Part shown: positions 1 to 4,921 of the stretch, in pieces
Layout: every line of letters begins with the position of its first letter
Position numbering within the stretch: the first letter of the stretch is position 1
DNA from: Chroococcidiopsidaceae cyanobacterium CP_BM_RX_35
GTDB taxonomy: Bacteria > Cyanobacteriota > Cyanobacteriia > Cyanobacteriales > Chroococcidiopsidaceae
DNA: 6,955 bases
Assembly (NCBI GenBank): GCA_019242465.1
Contig: JAFAVL010000596.1
Span: forward strand, 1-6,955
Direction: 5' to 3'
Made by a program: the position numbers and the translations under genes
The notes under the pieces: model-generated
What the model was told of the DNA's origin: nothing
The model's input: only the letters and a program-made list of their open reading frames with translations
The model's database searches: none

Positions 1-72
1 GGGATGATTTGTGTAGTGATGATTCGGTTAATGCTGCGTCGTCTTGGTAACAACCTTCGCCTTAGAATCTAG
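1..72 (+). CDS. IS5-family transposase, C-terminal fragment (5' truncated by window)
   Basis: Frame 1 reads 23 residues and then TAG. They include MIRLMLRRL, which matches the C-terminal tail typical of IS5-family (IS427/IS1031-like group) DDE transposases, where a stretch of the type AMIRLMLRRL closes the protein. The assignment is supported by the second copy, whose preceding sequence encodes the family hallmark RWIVERTFAWL followed by DYEVLP. Only the tail is visible, so whether the enzyme is active cannot be judged. The gene belongs to the mobile element ending at 107. Confidence 0.75.
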   Translation, partial: GMICVVMIRLMLRRLGNNLRLRI

Positions 73-107
73 AAGACAGCTTAATGTTTTATTTATAAAC
101 TGTTTCT
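1..107 (+). mobile_element. IS5-family element, right end only (copy 1)
   Basis: This is the 3' end of an insertion sequence whose body lies before the window. It holds the last transposase codons, a TAG stop at 70-72, about 14 bp of spacer and a terminal inverted repeat ending in GTTTCT at 107. The boundary is well defined because all 107 bp recur as an exact reverse complement at 2966-3072 and identity stops abruptly on both sides. The next bases (AAAGGAGG) are unrelated to the flank of the other copy. Perfect identity suggests recent transposition or gene conversion. Whether this copy is full length cannot be seen. Confidence 0.85.
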
Positions 108-536
108 AAAGGAGGTTCCTTAGAGTTTAGGGAGAAAATGTATTTTGTGTAACAAAGTATTTGGGTGCAGACGTGAATTTTCATTTAGATAGACTCCTGA
201 ACTTCCCTTATAGCGGTCATCCGATTCTCAATCCCCTCGCTTCTTCATCAAAGCTTTACACTTTTTCTACCGAAACTCATCAAAACTTTAACTTCAAGAA
301 CCCATCTTACAGTAGAAAGATCTTAGTATTTATCAAGTAACAAATTACAGCCCCCAAGCATTTCTGTTTATTCATTAGAAGCTTGTAGGTGTAGGTTGTA
401 AATCTAGGGCTAGCTCTGTGTATTGTCTCAGGTATTATTCATTGCACTTCTCCATACAGATTTTGCTTGAGCAGAGATAGGCGAACTAAGCTACGGAAGC
501 AAACAGGATTTTGGAAAATTTCATATCTAGCTATAC
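108..536. other. Non-coding stretch between the IS end and the radical SAM gene
   Basis: No convincing gene is seen here. A Shine-Dalgarno-like AAAGGAGG at 108-115 and a GGAG at 131-134 before an ATG at 138 lead only to a four-codon frame. An open frame from a GTG at 173 (or a TTG at 161) to TAA at 338-340 could encode about 55 residues, but it has no ribosome binding site and no recognisable family. A -10-like TATTAT lies at 433-438 without a matching -35 element. The stretch presumably carries the promoter of the radical SAM gene, but its position cannot be fixed. Confidence 0.4.
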
Positions 537-543
537 AAGGAGG
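537..543 (+). promoter_or_regulatory. Ribosome binding site of the radical SAM gene
   Basis: AAGGAGG lies 11 nt before the ATG at 555. A nearer ATG at 544 is directly adjacent to it and gives only a very short out-of-frame peptide, so 555 is the preferred start. Confidence 0.65.
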
Positions 544-554
544 ATGCCTAGAGC

Positions 555-1628
555 ATGGAGCCATTAACTATTTCGAGACTGGCAGTAAAGCATACACAGA
601 ATGCTGTAGCGGAATCGGTTTACCGGAATACAGGATACGACATCACCAAACCGATTACTTTTTACGGGATTATTAACGAGCATTGCAATGTTAAGTGTCG
701 CCAGTGTGAGTATTGGCGACTCAAGAGTTACAAAGAGGAAATGACCATTGAACAGTGGCAGAACGCCCTGTTAAGCGTTAAAGAATTTGTGGGCGAATTC
801 TCAATTAACTTCAGTGGAGGTGAACCATACATTAAAAAAGGTTTTGTAGATTTGCTGGCCTTTTGCAGCAAGAATGGCATTCACAGCGGCGTGACGACAA
901 ACGGTTCTTGCATGACAAGAGAGAATGCAGCTAGAACTGTAGCAGCTCGTCCATTCAATGTAAACATCTCAGTAGATGGACCAAATGCTGACCTTCATGA
1001 TTACCTTCGTGGTTCTCCAGGATTGTTTGCTAAACTCTCTAAAGGAATTGAGTATCTGCGTGAGGAGAGTCAAGAGCAGGGCTTAAAGTTTCCCATCACC
1101 GTCAAGCCGACTATTAATAGACTAAATTTTCGCTTCCTGTCCGAAATAGTTGAGTGGGCTCAGCAAAAAGGTGCCACAACTGTGAATTTCCAACCAGTTA
1201 ATCGTTGGACCAGAGAAACTTATGAGGAACTGTGGATCGAACAGGAAGATCATCAGGAGCTAGAAAGGGTGATAGAACACCTGATCGAAATGAAGAAGAA
1301 CGGTGCTCCGATTATGAACAGCGACCAAATCCTGAGGCTGATGCTGCCGCACTTCCGTGAAGAAAAGGCACCTCCCGAATCCCGACCCTGTCGAGTGGGA
1401 CTGCGGAATTTCTGGATTGACACTCGTGGGGATGTGAAATTATGTGATGAATATCCCGTAGTTGGGAACATCAAAAACCAGAGTGCTCGCGAAATTTGGT
1501 ACGGATCAAAGGCCCAGGCAGTCCGCAAGCAAACCTTGGCTTGCGGCAAACTCTGCCTAATCACTTGCGTTTCGCAAAAGACACTCAAAGACAAAGTCTT
1601 AATGGGGCTGAAATTACTGAATAACTAA
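555..1628 (+). CDS. Radical SAM protein with SPASM/twitch-like C-terminal cysteines
   Basis: This 357-residue enzyme is predicted to cleave S-adenosylmethionine at a [4Fe-4S] cluster and start radical chemistry; the substrate is unknown. The cluster motif is C44-x3-C48-x2-C51 (CNVKCRQC), followed by the GGE-type motif FSGGEP at 86-91 and a strand motif NISVDGP at 137-143, as in radical SAM barrels. The C-terminal part has C279, C297, C330, C334 and C338, a SPASM/twitch-like set that may hold auxiliary clusters; the spacing is not a textbook SPASM pattern. The gene is complete, with a strong ribosome binding site. It is the first intact gene inside the IS-bounded cassette, and a terminator-like hairpin follows it. 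A related decayed fragment lies downstream at 1884-2048. SPASM proteins often modify peptides, but no obvious precursor peptide is encoded nearby, so a peptide-maturase role is only one option. The family is secure; the function is not. Confidence 0.9.
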   Translation: MEPLTISRLAVKHTQNAVAESVYRNTGYDITKPITFYGIINEHCNVKCRQCEYWRLKSYKEEMTIEQWQNALLSVKEFVGEFSINFSGGEPYIKKGFVDLLAFCSKNGIHSGVTTNGSCMTRENAARTVAARPFNVNISVDGPNADLHDYLRGSPGLFAKLSKGIEYLREESQEQGLKFPITVKPTINRLNFRFLSEIVEWAQQKGATTVNFQPVNRWTRETYEELWIEQEDHQELERVIEHLIEMKKNGAPIMNSDQILRLMLPHFREEKAPPESRPCRVGLRNFWIDTRGDVKLCDEYPVVGNIKNQSAREIWYGSKAQAVRKQTLACGKLCLITCVSQKTLKDKVLMGLKLLNN

Positions 1629-1639
1629 TGCTTTGGGCA

Positions 1640-1669
1640 ATATCCTTTTCAGGATGTTTCAGTTTTTTT
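1640..1669 (+). terminator. Likely rho-independent terminator after the radical SAM gene
   Basis: The stem ATATCCT / AGGATGT (7 bp with one G-U pair, loop TTTC, 1640-1657) is followed after five bases by seven T residues at 1663-1669. It starts 11 nt after the stop codon. The stem is short, so it may be a weak terminator. If real, the aldolase gene downstream would need its own promoter. Confidence 0.45.
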
Positions 1670-1807
1670 CCTCTGATCAAGAGTTTAGATTAAGGGTGAG
1701 CGCTTGTCAGAAATTTGTTTCGTGGCTTACCGATCAAAAAATTCTAGAAGGGCACTCTGTGAATTACACAAATCCTTTCACAGTAATTGAGAGGTCTGGT
1801 TAGATCC

Positions 1808-1831
1808 GAGTGGAAAGTCACTTTTCCACTC
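1808..1831. repeat. 9-bp perfect stem-loop
   Basis: GAGTGGAAA (1808-1816) pairs perfectly with TTTCCACTC (1823-1831) around a six-base loop. No T tract follows, so it is not a typical terminator. It lies in the otherwise empty 1670-1883 spacer, just before the radical SAM remnant. It could be a decayed terminator or a regulatory RNA structure; no role can be assigned. Confidence 0.5.
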
Positions 1832-1883
1832 TCTAATCAAAACTATAAGTGAAGATTTTCGTTTCACACAACTCCCTGAGCCA

Positions 1884-2048
1884 CCGATTACCTTTGTACA
1901 AAATTATCGATGAGTATTGTAATACTAAATGCTGACCATGTGAGTAGTGGCGAAAGAGTTACAAAAAAGAAATGATGGTTGAGGAGTGGCAGAAAGGCAC
2001 ATTAAGTATTAAAAAGTTTGTGGATGAGTTTTCCATCAACTTCAGTAG
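1884..2048 (+). pseudogene. Remnant of a second radical SAM gene
   Basis: About 165 bp match, at protein level, the residue 33-88 region of the intact radical SAM protein at 555-1628 (DNA 651-818). The remnant has PITF, then (after a +1 shift near 1902) an IIDEYCNTKC segment, and later SYKKEM and DEFSINFS. It is disabled in several ways: the frameshift, a TGA at 1933-1935 inside the CxxxCxxC loop (between the second and third Cys), a TAG at 1945-1947 where the intact gene has Tyr, and a one-codon deletion. Similarity ends near 2048, where FSGGEP should continue, so the rest of the gene is gone. The divergence between the two copies suggests a decayed paralogue from an older tandem pair rather than a fresh duplication. 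Confidence 0.85.
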
Positions 2049-2318
2049 AGAGCTTTAGTTTCTCAGGCTCGACATTAGCATAAGTTTAATCTCGCTTGCG
2101 ATTGTATCTAATTCCTAAACTCAAGGCAACACCTGCGCTAGCTCCGGCACGGCGGATAAAGGAGTCGATGCGATCGGATCCCATCCCAACCTTCTCCTCG
2201 ATTCAACGTTCTGCCGGAGCCACCTCCGGCCGCTACGCCCTTTCAAGCTCAAGAGCGCAAGCTCAAAAGCCTAAATTGTAGTTTAAACCAAGCAAGAATT
2301 CTAACAAGTTACTTACTT
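2049..2318. other. Spacer with hairpin, short repeats and a doubtful small minus-strand ORF
   Basis: No secure gene lies in this stretch. It is more GC-rich in its centre than the flanks. A perfect 7-bp hairpin GCCGGAG-CCAC-CTCCGGC sits at 2213-2230. CAAGCTCAA occurs twice, 14 bp apart, at 2244-2252 and 2258-2266. On the minus strand an ATG at 2184, preceded by a GAGGAG-like ribosome binding site, opens a 32-codon frame ending at 2086; its product (MGSDRIDSFIRRAG at the N-terminus) is not recognised and could be a gene fragment. The mixed character fits an insertion of a small dispersed repeat or a gene scrap between the two cassette genes. Confidence 0.35.
2213..2230. repeat. GC-rich 7-bp hairpin with four-base loop
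   Basis: GCCGGAG (2213-2219) and CTCCGGC (2224-2230) are perfect reverse complements around CCAC. No T tract follows on either strand close by, so it is not called a terminator. Together with the adjacent CAAGCTCAA repeats it may belong to a small dispersed cyanobacterial repeat. Confidence 0.5.
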
Positions 2319-2327
2319 TGATATAAG
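2319..2327 (+). promoter_or_regulatory. Possible extended -10 promoter element of the aldolase gene
   Basis: TGATATAAG matches an extended -10 (TGn followed by TATAAG). The best -35 candidate 17 nt upstream, TTCTAA at 2299-2304, matches only half of the consensus. Transcription would begin roughly 9 nt before the ATG at 2343, leaving a very short leader with at best a weak ribosome binding site (AGG at 2332-2334). This is tentative. Confidence 0.25.
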
Positions 2328-2342
2328 TGTTAGGTAAAAAAA

Positions 2343-2966
2343 ATGATTGATGAAGGTTACATCAAATACCGCTGCCGCTGGATTCACTCAAAACCACTTC
2401 ATGTAGATGAAATAATAGAGATTAATAAATGGAGGAACAAACTGCATCAATTAGGCTTGATAGGACAATATAATAACGGGATTAGTTTTGGCAATATCAG
2501 TATTCGCTATAAACAGGCAGGAAAATTTATCATTTCTGGTACCCAGACTGGTCTCCTTTTATGTTTAACTCCGTTTCATTATACGCTGGTGACAGATGTC
2601 GATATAGACAAAAATTGTTTAACTTGTCAAGGACCAATCAAAGCTTCTTCTGAGTCTTTAACCCACGCGGCGATATACAACGCTAGTTCAGCAGTTAATG
2701 CAGTCATTCACGTACACCATCTCGAACTTTGGAAGAGATTAATGAACAAAGTTCCCACGAGTTCGGTAGACTTATCTTATGGTACACCTGAAATCGCAAA
2801 GGAAATTATCAGATTCTTCAAAGAAGACAATTTAATTGAAGAAAAAATTCTTGTGATGGGTGGGCATGAAGAAGGGATTATTTCAATCGGTAGAAATTTG
2901 TCAGAAGCTGGAGAAATACTTTTGAAATACTATAACGCCAACATAGGTGCGGCAGTGGGCAGTTAA
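2343..2966 (+). CDS. Class II aldolase/adducin family protein
   Basis: This 207-residue single-domain protein belongs to the zinc-dependent class II aldolase/adducin fold, which includes fuculose- and rhamnulose-phosphate aldolases, ribulose-phosphate epimerases and methylthioribulose-phosphate dehydratases. Visible motifs are GNISIR (50-55), ISGTQTG (64-70), SSES with the candidate catalytic Glu104, HVHH with metal ligands His123 and His125, and GGHEEG with the third ligand His175. All metal ligands seem present, so it is likely active, but the residues do not reveal the sugar or substrate. The length is normal for the family. It sits in the IS-bounded cassette, about 0.7 kb after the radical SAM gene, in the same orientation. 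Its stop codon (2964-2966) overlaps the end of the right IS copy: the third base is the first base of the element. Removing the IS and one TA restores AGT-TAG, so the insertion changed TAG to TAA and left the protein intact. Confidence 0.9.
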   Translation: MIDEGYIKYRCRWIHSKPLHVDEIIEINKWRNKLHQLGLIGQYNNGISFGNISIRYKQAGKFIISGTQTGLLLCLTPFHYTLVTDVDIDKNCLTCQGPIKASSESLTHAAIYNASSAVNAVIHVHHLELWKRLMNKVPTSSVDLSYGTPEIAKEIIRFFKEDNLIEEKILVMGGHEEGIISIGRNLSEAGEILLKYYNANIGAAVGS

Positions 2967-3420
2967 GAAACAGTTTATAAATAAAACATTAAGCTGTCTT
3001 CTAGATTCTAAGGCGAAGGTTGTTACCAAGACGACGCAGCATTAACCGAATCATCACTACACAAATCATCCCCTCATGATTTTCAGGTAACACTTCATAA
3101 TCAAGGCCATAGCACTCGCGCATTGTCTAGCCAGGCAAAGGTTCGCTCTACGATCCAGCGTAATGACTCGATACGAAAGCCTTTCGTTTGCCGAGGTGGT
3201 GCAAGCTTCAAGATGCATTCATAGGCTGCTTGCAGGCAATTGTGCAATTCTCCTCGGTAAGCCTGATCAGCATTTTATACTTTTACAGAGCGAGGACAGG
3301 CATGCTCCACGGCAGGTGCCGCCTTACCGTTGGCGATATTCGCCAATAGGAGCAGCTTTATGTCTGCCTCCATCCAGCGCCTGCTCTCTCCCCTTAAGAT
3401 TTTATTTACAAACCGTTTCT
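2966..3420 (-). mobile_element. Internally deleted, non-autonomous IS5-family element (copy 2)
   Basis: The element is 455 bp, about half the usual 0.8-0.9 kb of this IS group. Its ends are near-identical inverted repeats (2966-2986 and 3400-3420, 19 of 21 bases matching, AGAAAC...GTTTCT). It is flanked by TA on both sides (2964-2965 and 3421-3422), consistent with a TA target duplication, although two bases are weak evidence. The 2966-3072 end is identical to the window's first 107 bp. The interior holds a broken transposase gene with the middle missing. It could still be moved in trans by a functional relative. Confidence 0.85.
2966..3420. repeat. Terminal inverted repeats of IS copy 2 (2966-2986 and 3400-3420)
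   Basis: The left end begins AGAAACAGTTTATAAATAAA; the reverse complement of the right end begins AGAAACGGTTTGTAAATAAA. They differ at two positions over 21 bases. The window's first IS end (87-107) matches the left version exactly. Confidence 0.85.
3001..3360 (-). pseudogene. Broken IS5-family transposase remnant
   Basis: Read on the minus strand, the last half encodes ADQAYRGELH, KGFRIE, RWIVERTFAWL, DYEVLPENHEG and MIRLMLRRL, in the order typical of the C-terminal half of IS5-family DDE transposases. RWIVER carries the catalytic Glu region. A frameshift lies between FAWLDNARVL and DYEVLP, and an in-frame stop precedes ADQAYRG. The N-terminal half is reduced to a scrap joined directly to the ADQ block, so the first catalytic region is missing. 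The gene stop (TAG) is at 3001-3003. No active enzyme can be made from this copy. Confidence 0.8.
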
Positions 3421-3448
3421 TAGAATTCTTTTATGAGTTTTAAGTGCA

Positions 3449-3640
3449 CTAAGAGTGTTGCGATCGCTCAGCCCATGGCGTAAGCCAGTAGAGTATCAAC
3501 TTAAACGCAAAGTCGGTCAGTAACCCAATTAGACCAATAATCGCGATCGCAAACAAAACTTTGTCGGTTTGCAGATATCGTTGAGCCTGCACGACTCGAA
3601 AGCCTAACCCATTATCAGCGGCAACGAGTTCTGAAATTAC
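3449..3640 (-). pseudogene. C-terminal fragment of an ABC transporter permease (nitrate/sulfonate/taurine type)
   Basis: A 63-residue minus-strand frame ends at TAG (3449-3451). It reads ISELVAADNGLGFRVVQAQR, then a hydrophobic segment (FAIAIIGLIGLLTDFAFKL) and PWAER. This is the characteristic end of binding-protein-dependent permeases of the SsuC/TauC/NrtB type: the EAA-loop follow-on ELVAADxGLG, the VQAQRYLQTD stretch and the last membrane helix. The usual protein is about 250-280 residues, so roughly three quarters are missing; similarity stops at about 3640, where an unrelated plus-strand fragment begins. Both HIP1 octamers of the window lie inside it. The piece is clean and without stops, which suggests fairly recent truncation. 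Confidence 0.8.
3460..3550. repeat. Two HIP1 octamers (GCGATCGC)
   Basis: GCGATCGC occurs at 3460-3467 and 3543-3550, both inside the permease fragment. This palindrome is highly over-represented in many cyanobacterial genomes and supports the taxonomic guess. None was noticed in the IS-bounded cassette or in the nuclease-ParA gene. Confidence 0.75.
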
Positions 3641-3780
3641 TTTTAAGTAACATCATTGGAGGAATTGTCTCTCTGACTTTAGCACTAGGAGTTTTGATCT
3701 TTGTTGAAGGTGTATCTGAAGTGTTTCTAGCCTTCCAGTTACGGTCAGTAGGCAATTGGAGTTGGGTGCTGTTCAGTTGA
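3628..3780 (+). pseudogene. HdeD-like (DUF308) membrane protein fragment
   Basis: A plus-strand frame of about 50 codons ending in TGA (3778-3780) reads NIIGGIVSLTLALGVLIF, then EGVSEVFLAFQLRS and NWSWVLFS. This resembles the middle of HdeD-family membrane proteins, in which repeated helix pairs carry the pattern (V)GVxEIxxAFxLR followed by W-x-W-VLxSG. Full proteins are about 180-220 residues; both the N-terminal helices and everything after VLFS are missing. It lies back to back with the permease fragment, with the junction near 3640. The assignment rests on remembered family pattern and is moderately sure. It may supply transcription into the FUSC gene 40 bp downstream, but no promoter is recognised. 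Confidence 0.6.
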
Positions 3781-3811
3781 AATGAGCCTGAATCAACGCT
3801 TAAAAACTCAC

Positions 3812-3816
3812 AGGAG
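3812..3816 (+). promoter_or_regulatory. Ribosome binding site that fixes the FUSC start
   Basis: AGGAG ends four bases before the ATG at 3821. The in-frame ATG 39 nt upstream (3782) has no such site and overlaps the end of the HdeD-like remnant, so 3821 is preferred. Confidence 0.65.
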
Positions 3817-3820
3817 CAAT

Positions 3821-4891
3821 ATGGCGTATACAATTATTACAGATGTATACGAGGGTATTACTGATATTAAGTCATTGCCTTGGGACAAAGTTATACGCTT
3901 TACTCTCAGCGTCAGTATGCCACTGGTGATGGGATTCTTTGTCGGACAGTTGCATTACGGTGTAGTTGCTTTGGTCGGAGGTATGTATGCGGTAAATACT
4001 GCCAATGTAGTCAGCAGCCCCAGGAGTCGATTGTTGGTGACGCTCATTACGGCAGTGCTGATCACGGGATGTGCAGAGCTGGGTGAGTTATGTGCCTACT
4101 CCTTCATTCTCCTAGCTTTGGGAGTTTTGATTCTGGGAGTTACTGCTGGCTGGGTTCATAACTCCCATAAGGGGCTTGAAAGTATGGGGCGTTTTGCTGT
4201 GGCTGGGTTCCTGTTTGGTGCAAATCAGCAAACGACGTTTGGCACAAAACTGATCGAGATTGACGCCAGAGTAACCCTAGCTTTTTTTGCTGGTGGAGTT
4301 TGGGCATTACTGGTTATGCTGCTGGAGCCTTTATTAAAGCAGCACCAAGGAGCAACAGATGAACCAAGCTTACGTCAAGGCTGGCAGCGCTTATGGACGG
4401 GGCAAACCGCTGGTCTGCGATTTGCACTTTGCTACGGTATTGTAGTGACGCTCGGATGGGTAATTAGTCCCTTTTTAGGCATACAAAATCCTTTTTGGGT
4501 TGCAGTTACAACTTTGTTTGTGATGAGACCTGACAGCAGAGCCACTGCCCAGCGGACAGTAGAGCGCGTGGCTGGCACATTGATTGGTGTTCTCTTGGTG
4601 TGGGGAATAATTACCTTGACTCAGTCTCCAAAGTTCTTGATTCTCTGCATAATTTTGACAACTCCTCTGATACCGATTGGTTTTGCTAGTAACTACACTC
4701 TTTGCTGTATTGCCATTACAGTATTGGTGATGGTGATGATCGATCTGTTGACCCTAACCCATGGTGGCGATCTCTTTTTATTACCGATGCGATTTTACTC
4801 CACTGCTGTAGGCTGTGGGTTGACCATCATTGGCACAGCGATCACCTACCCTAAACTTTGGTGGCGTAACGGAAGTAAAAAGCGTTATTGA
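3821..4891 (+). CDS. FUSC family (fusaric acid resistance/aromatic acid exporter-like) membrane protein
   Basis: The product is a 356-residue inner-membrane protein with two similar hydrophobic halves. The first half has helices at roughly 25-60, 70-112, 124-136 and 150-171. After a polar, charged stretch (172-195) the second half has helices at roughly 197-234, 250-268, 272-311 and 326-343. The second half carries the family signature at 224-259: PFWVAVTTLFVMRPD, then TxxRxxERVAGTLIGVLL. Members include fusaric acid resistance proteins and AaeB-type exporters of aromatic acids; compact versions like this one mostly lack an assigned substrate. It is shorter than classical AaeB or FusC proteins (600-700 residues) because no large cytoplasmic domain is present. 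It ends 30 bp before the convergent reductase gene, with no clear terminator between them. Export function is inferred from the family only. Confidence 0.85.
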   Translation: MAYTIITDVYEGITDIKSLPWDKVIRFTLSVSMPLVMGFFVGQLHYGVVALVGGMYAVNTANVVSSPRSRLLVTLITAVLITGCAELGELCAYSFILLALGVLILGVTAGWVHNSHKGLESMGRFAVAGFLFGANQQTTFGTKLIEIDARVTLAFFAGGVWALLVMLLEPLLKQHQGATDEPSLRQGWQRLWTGQTAGLRFALCYGIVVTLGWVISPFLGIQNPFWVAVTTLFVMRPDSRATAQRTVERVAGTLIGVLLVWGIITLTQSPKFLILCIILTTPLIPIGFASNYTLCCIAITVLVMVMIDLLTLTHGGDLFLLPMRFYSTAVGCGLTIIGTAITYPKLWWRNGSKKRY

Positions 4892-4921
4892 GCGATAGGT
4901 TTTTGCAACACAACCGACTAC

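Larger units (their letters stand above)
1..3072. repeat. 107-bp perfect inverted repeat (1-107 and 2966-3072)
   Basis: Bases 1-107 and 2966-3072 are exact reverse complements, read base by base with no mismatch. They are the matching ends of two IS5-family copies in opposite orientation, and they enclose a segment of about 2.86 kb with a radical SAM gene, a radical SAM remnant and a class II aldolase gene. Such an arrangement can mobilise the segment as a composite transposon or allow it to invert by recombination; that behaviour is inference. Confidence 0.9.

Noticed and set aside
108..150. Strong Shine-Dalgarno-like AAAGGAGG (108-115) and a second purine-rich site before ATG 138
   Set aside because: The ATG gives only four codons; no longer frame follows at a proper distance.
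161..340. A 55-59-codon frame upstream of the radical SAM gene, considered as a RiPP precursor
   Set aside because: It has no ribosome binding site, leader-like pattern, Cys-rich or repetitive core, or recognised family. Open frames of this size occur by chance in AT-rich DNA.
467..676. Plus-strand 69-codon frame starting at TTG, overlapping the start of the radical SAM gene
   Set aside because: It overlaps the well-supported gene at 555 in another frame, has no ribosome binding site and shows no recognisable motif.
1253..1594. Minus-strand 113-codon frame inside the radical SAM gene
   Set aside because: It lies opposite the C-terminal cysteine region of a clear gene and has no family features.
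1933..1947. TGA and TAG in the radical SAM remnant considered as selenocysteine or pyrrolysine recoding
   Set aside because: A frameshift, a codon deletion and loss of the remaining gene all point to decay; no SECIS-like structure was recognised.
3163..3423. Plus-strand 86-codon frame within IS copy 2
   Set aside because: The minus strand here encodes recognisable transposase blocks (ADQAYRGELH, RWIVERTFAWL); the plus frame is a shadow.
3615..3833. Minus-strand 72-codon frame across the permease/HdeD junction
   Set aside because: It is antisense to the HdeD-like fragment and the FUSC start, with no recognisable features.
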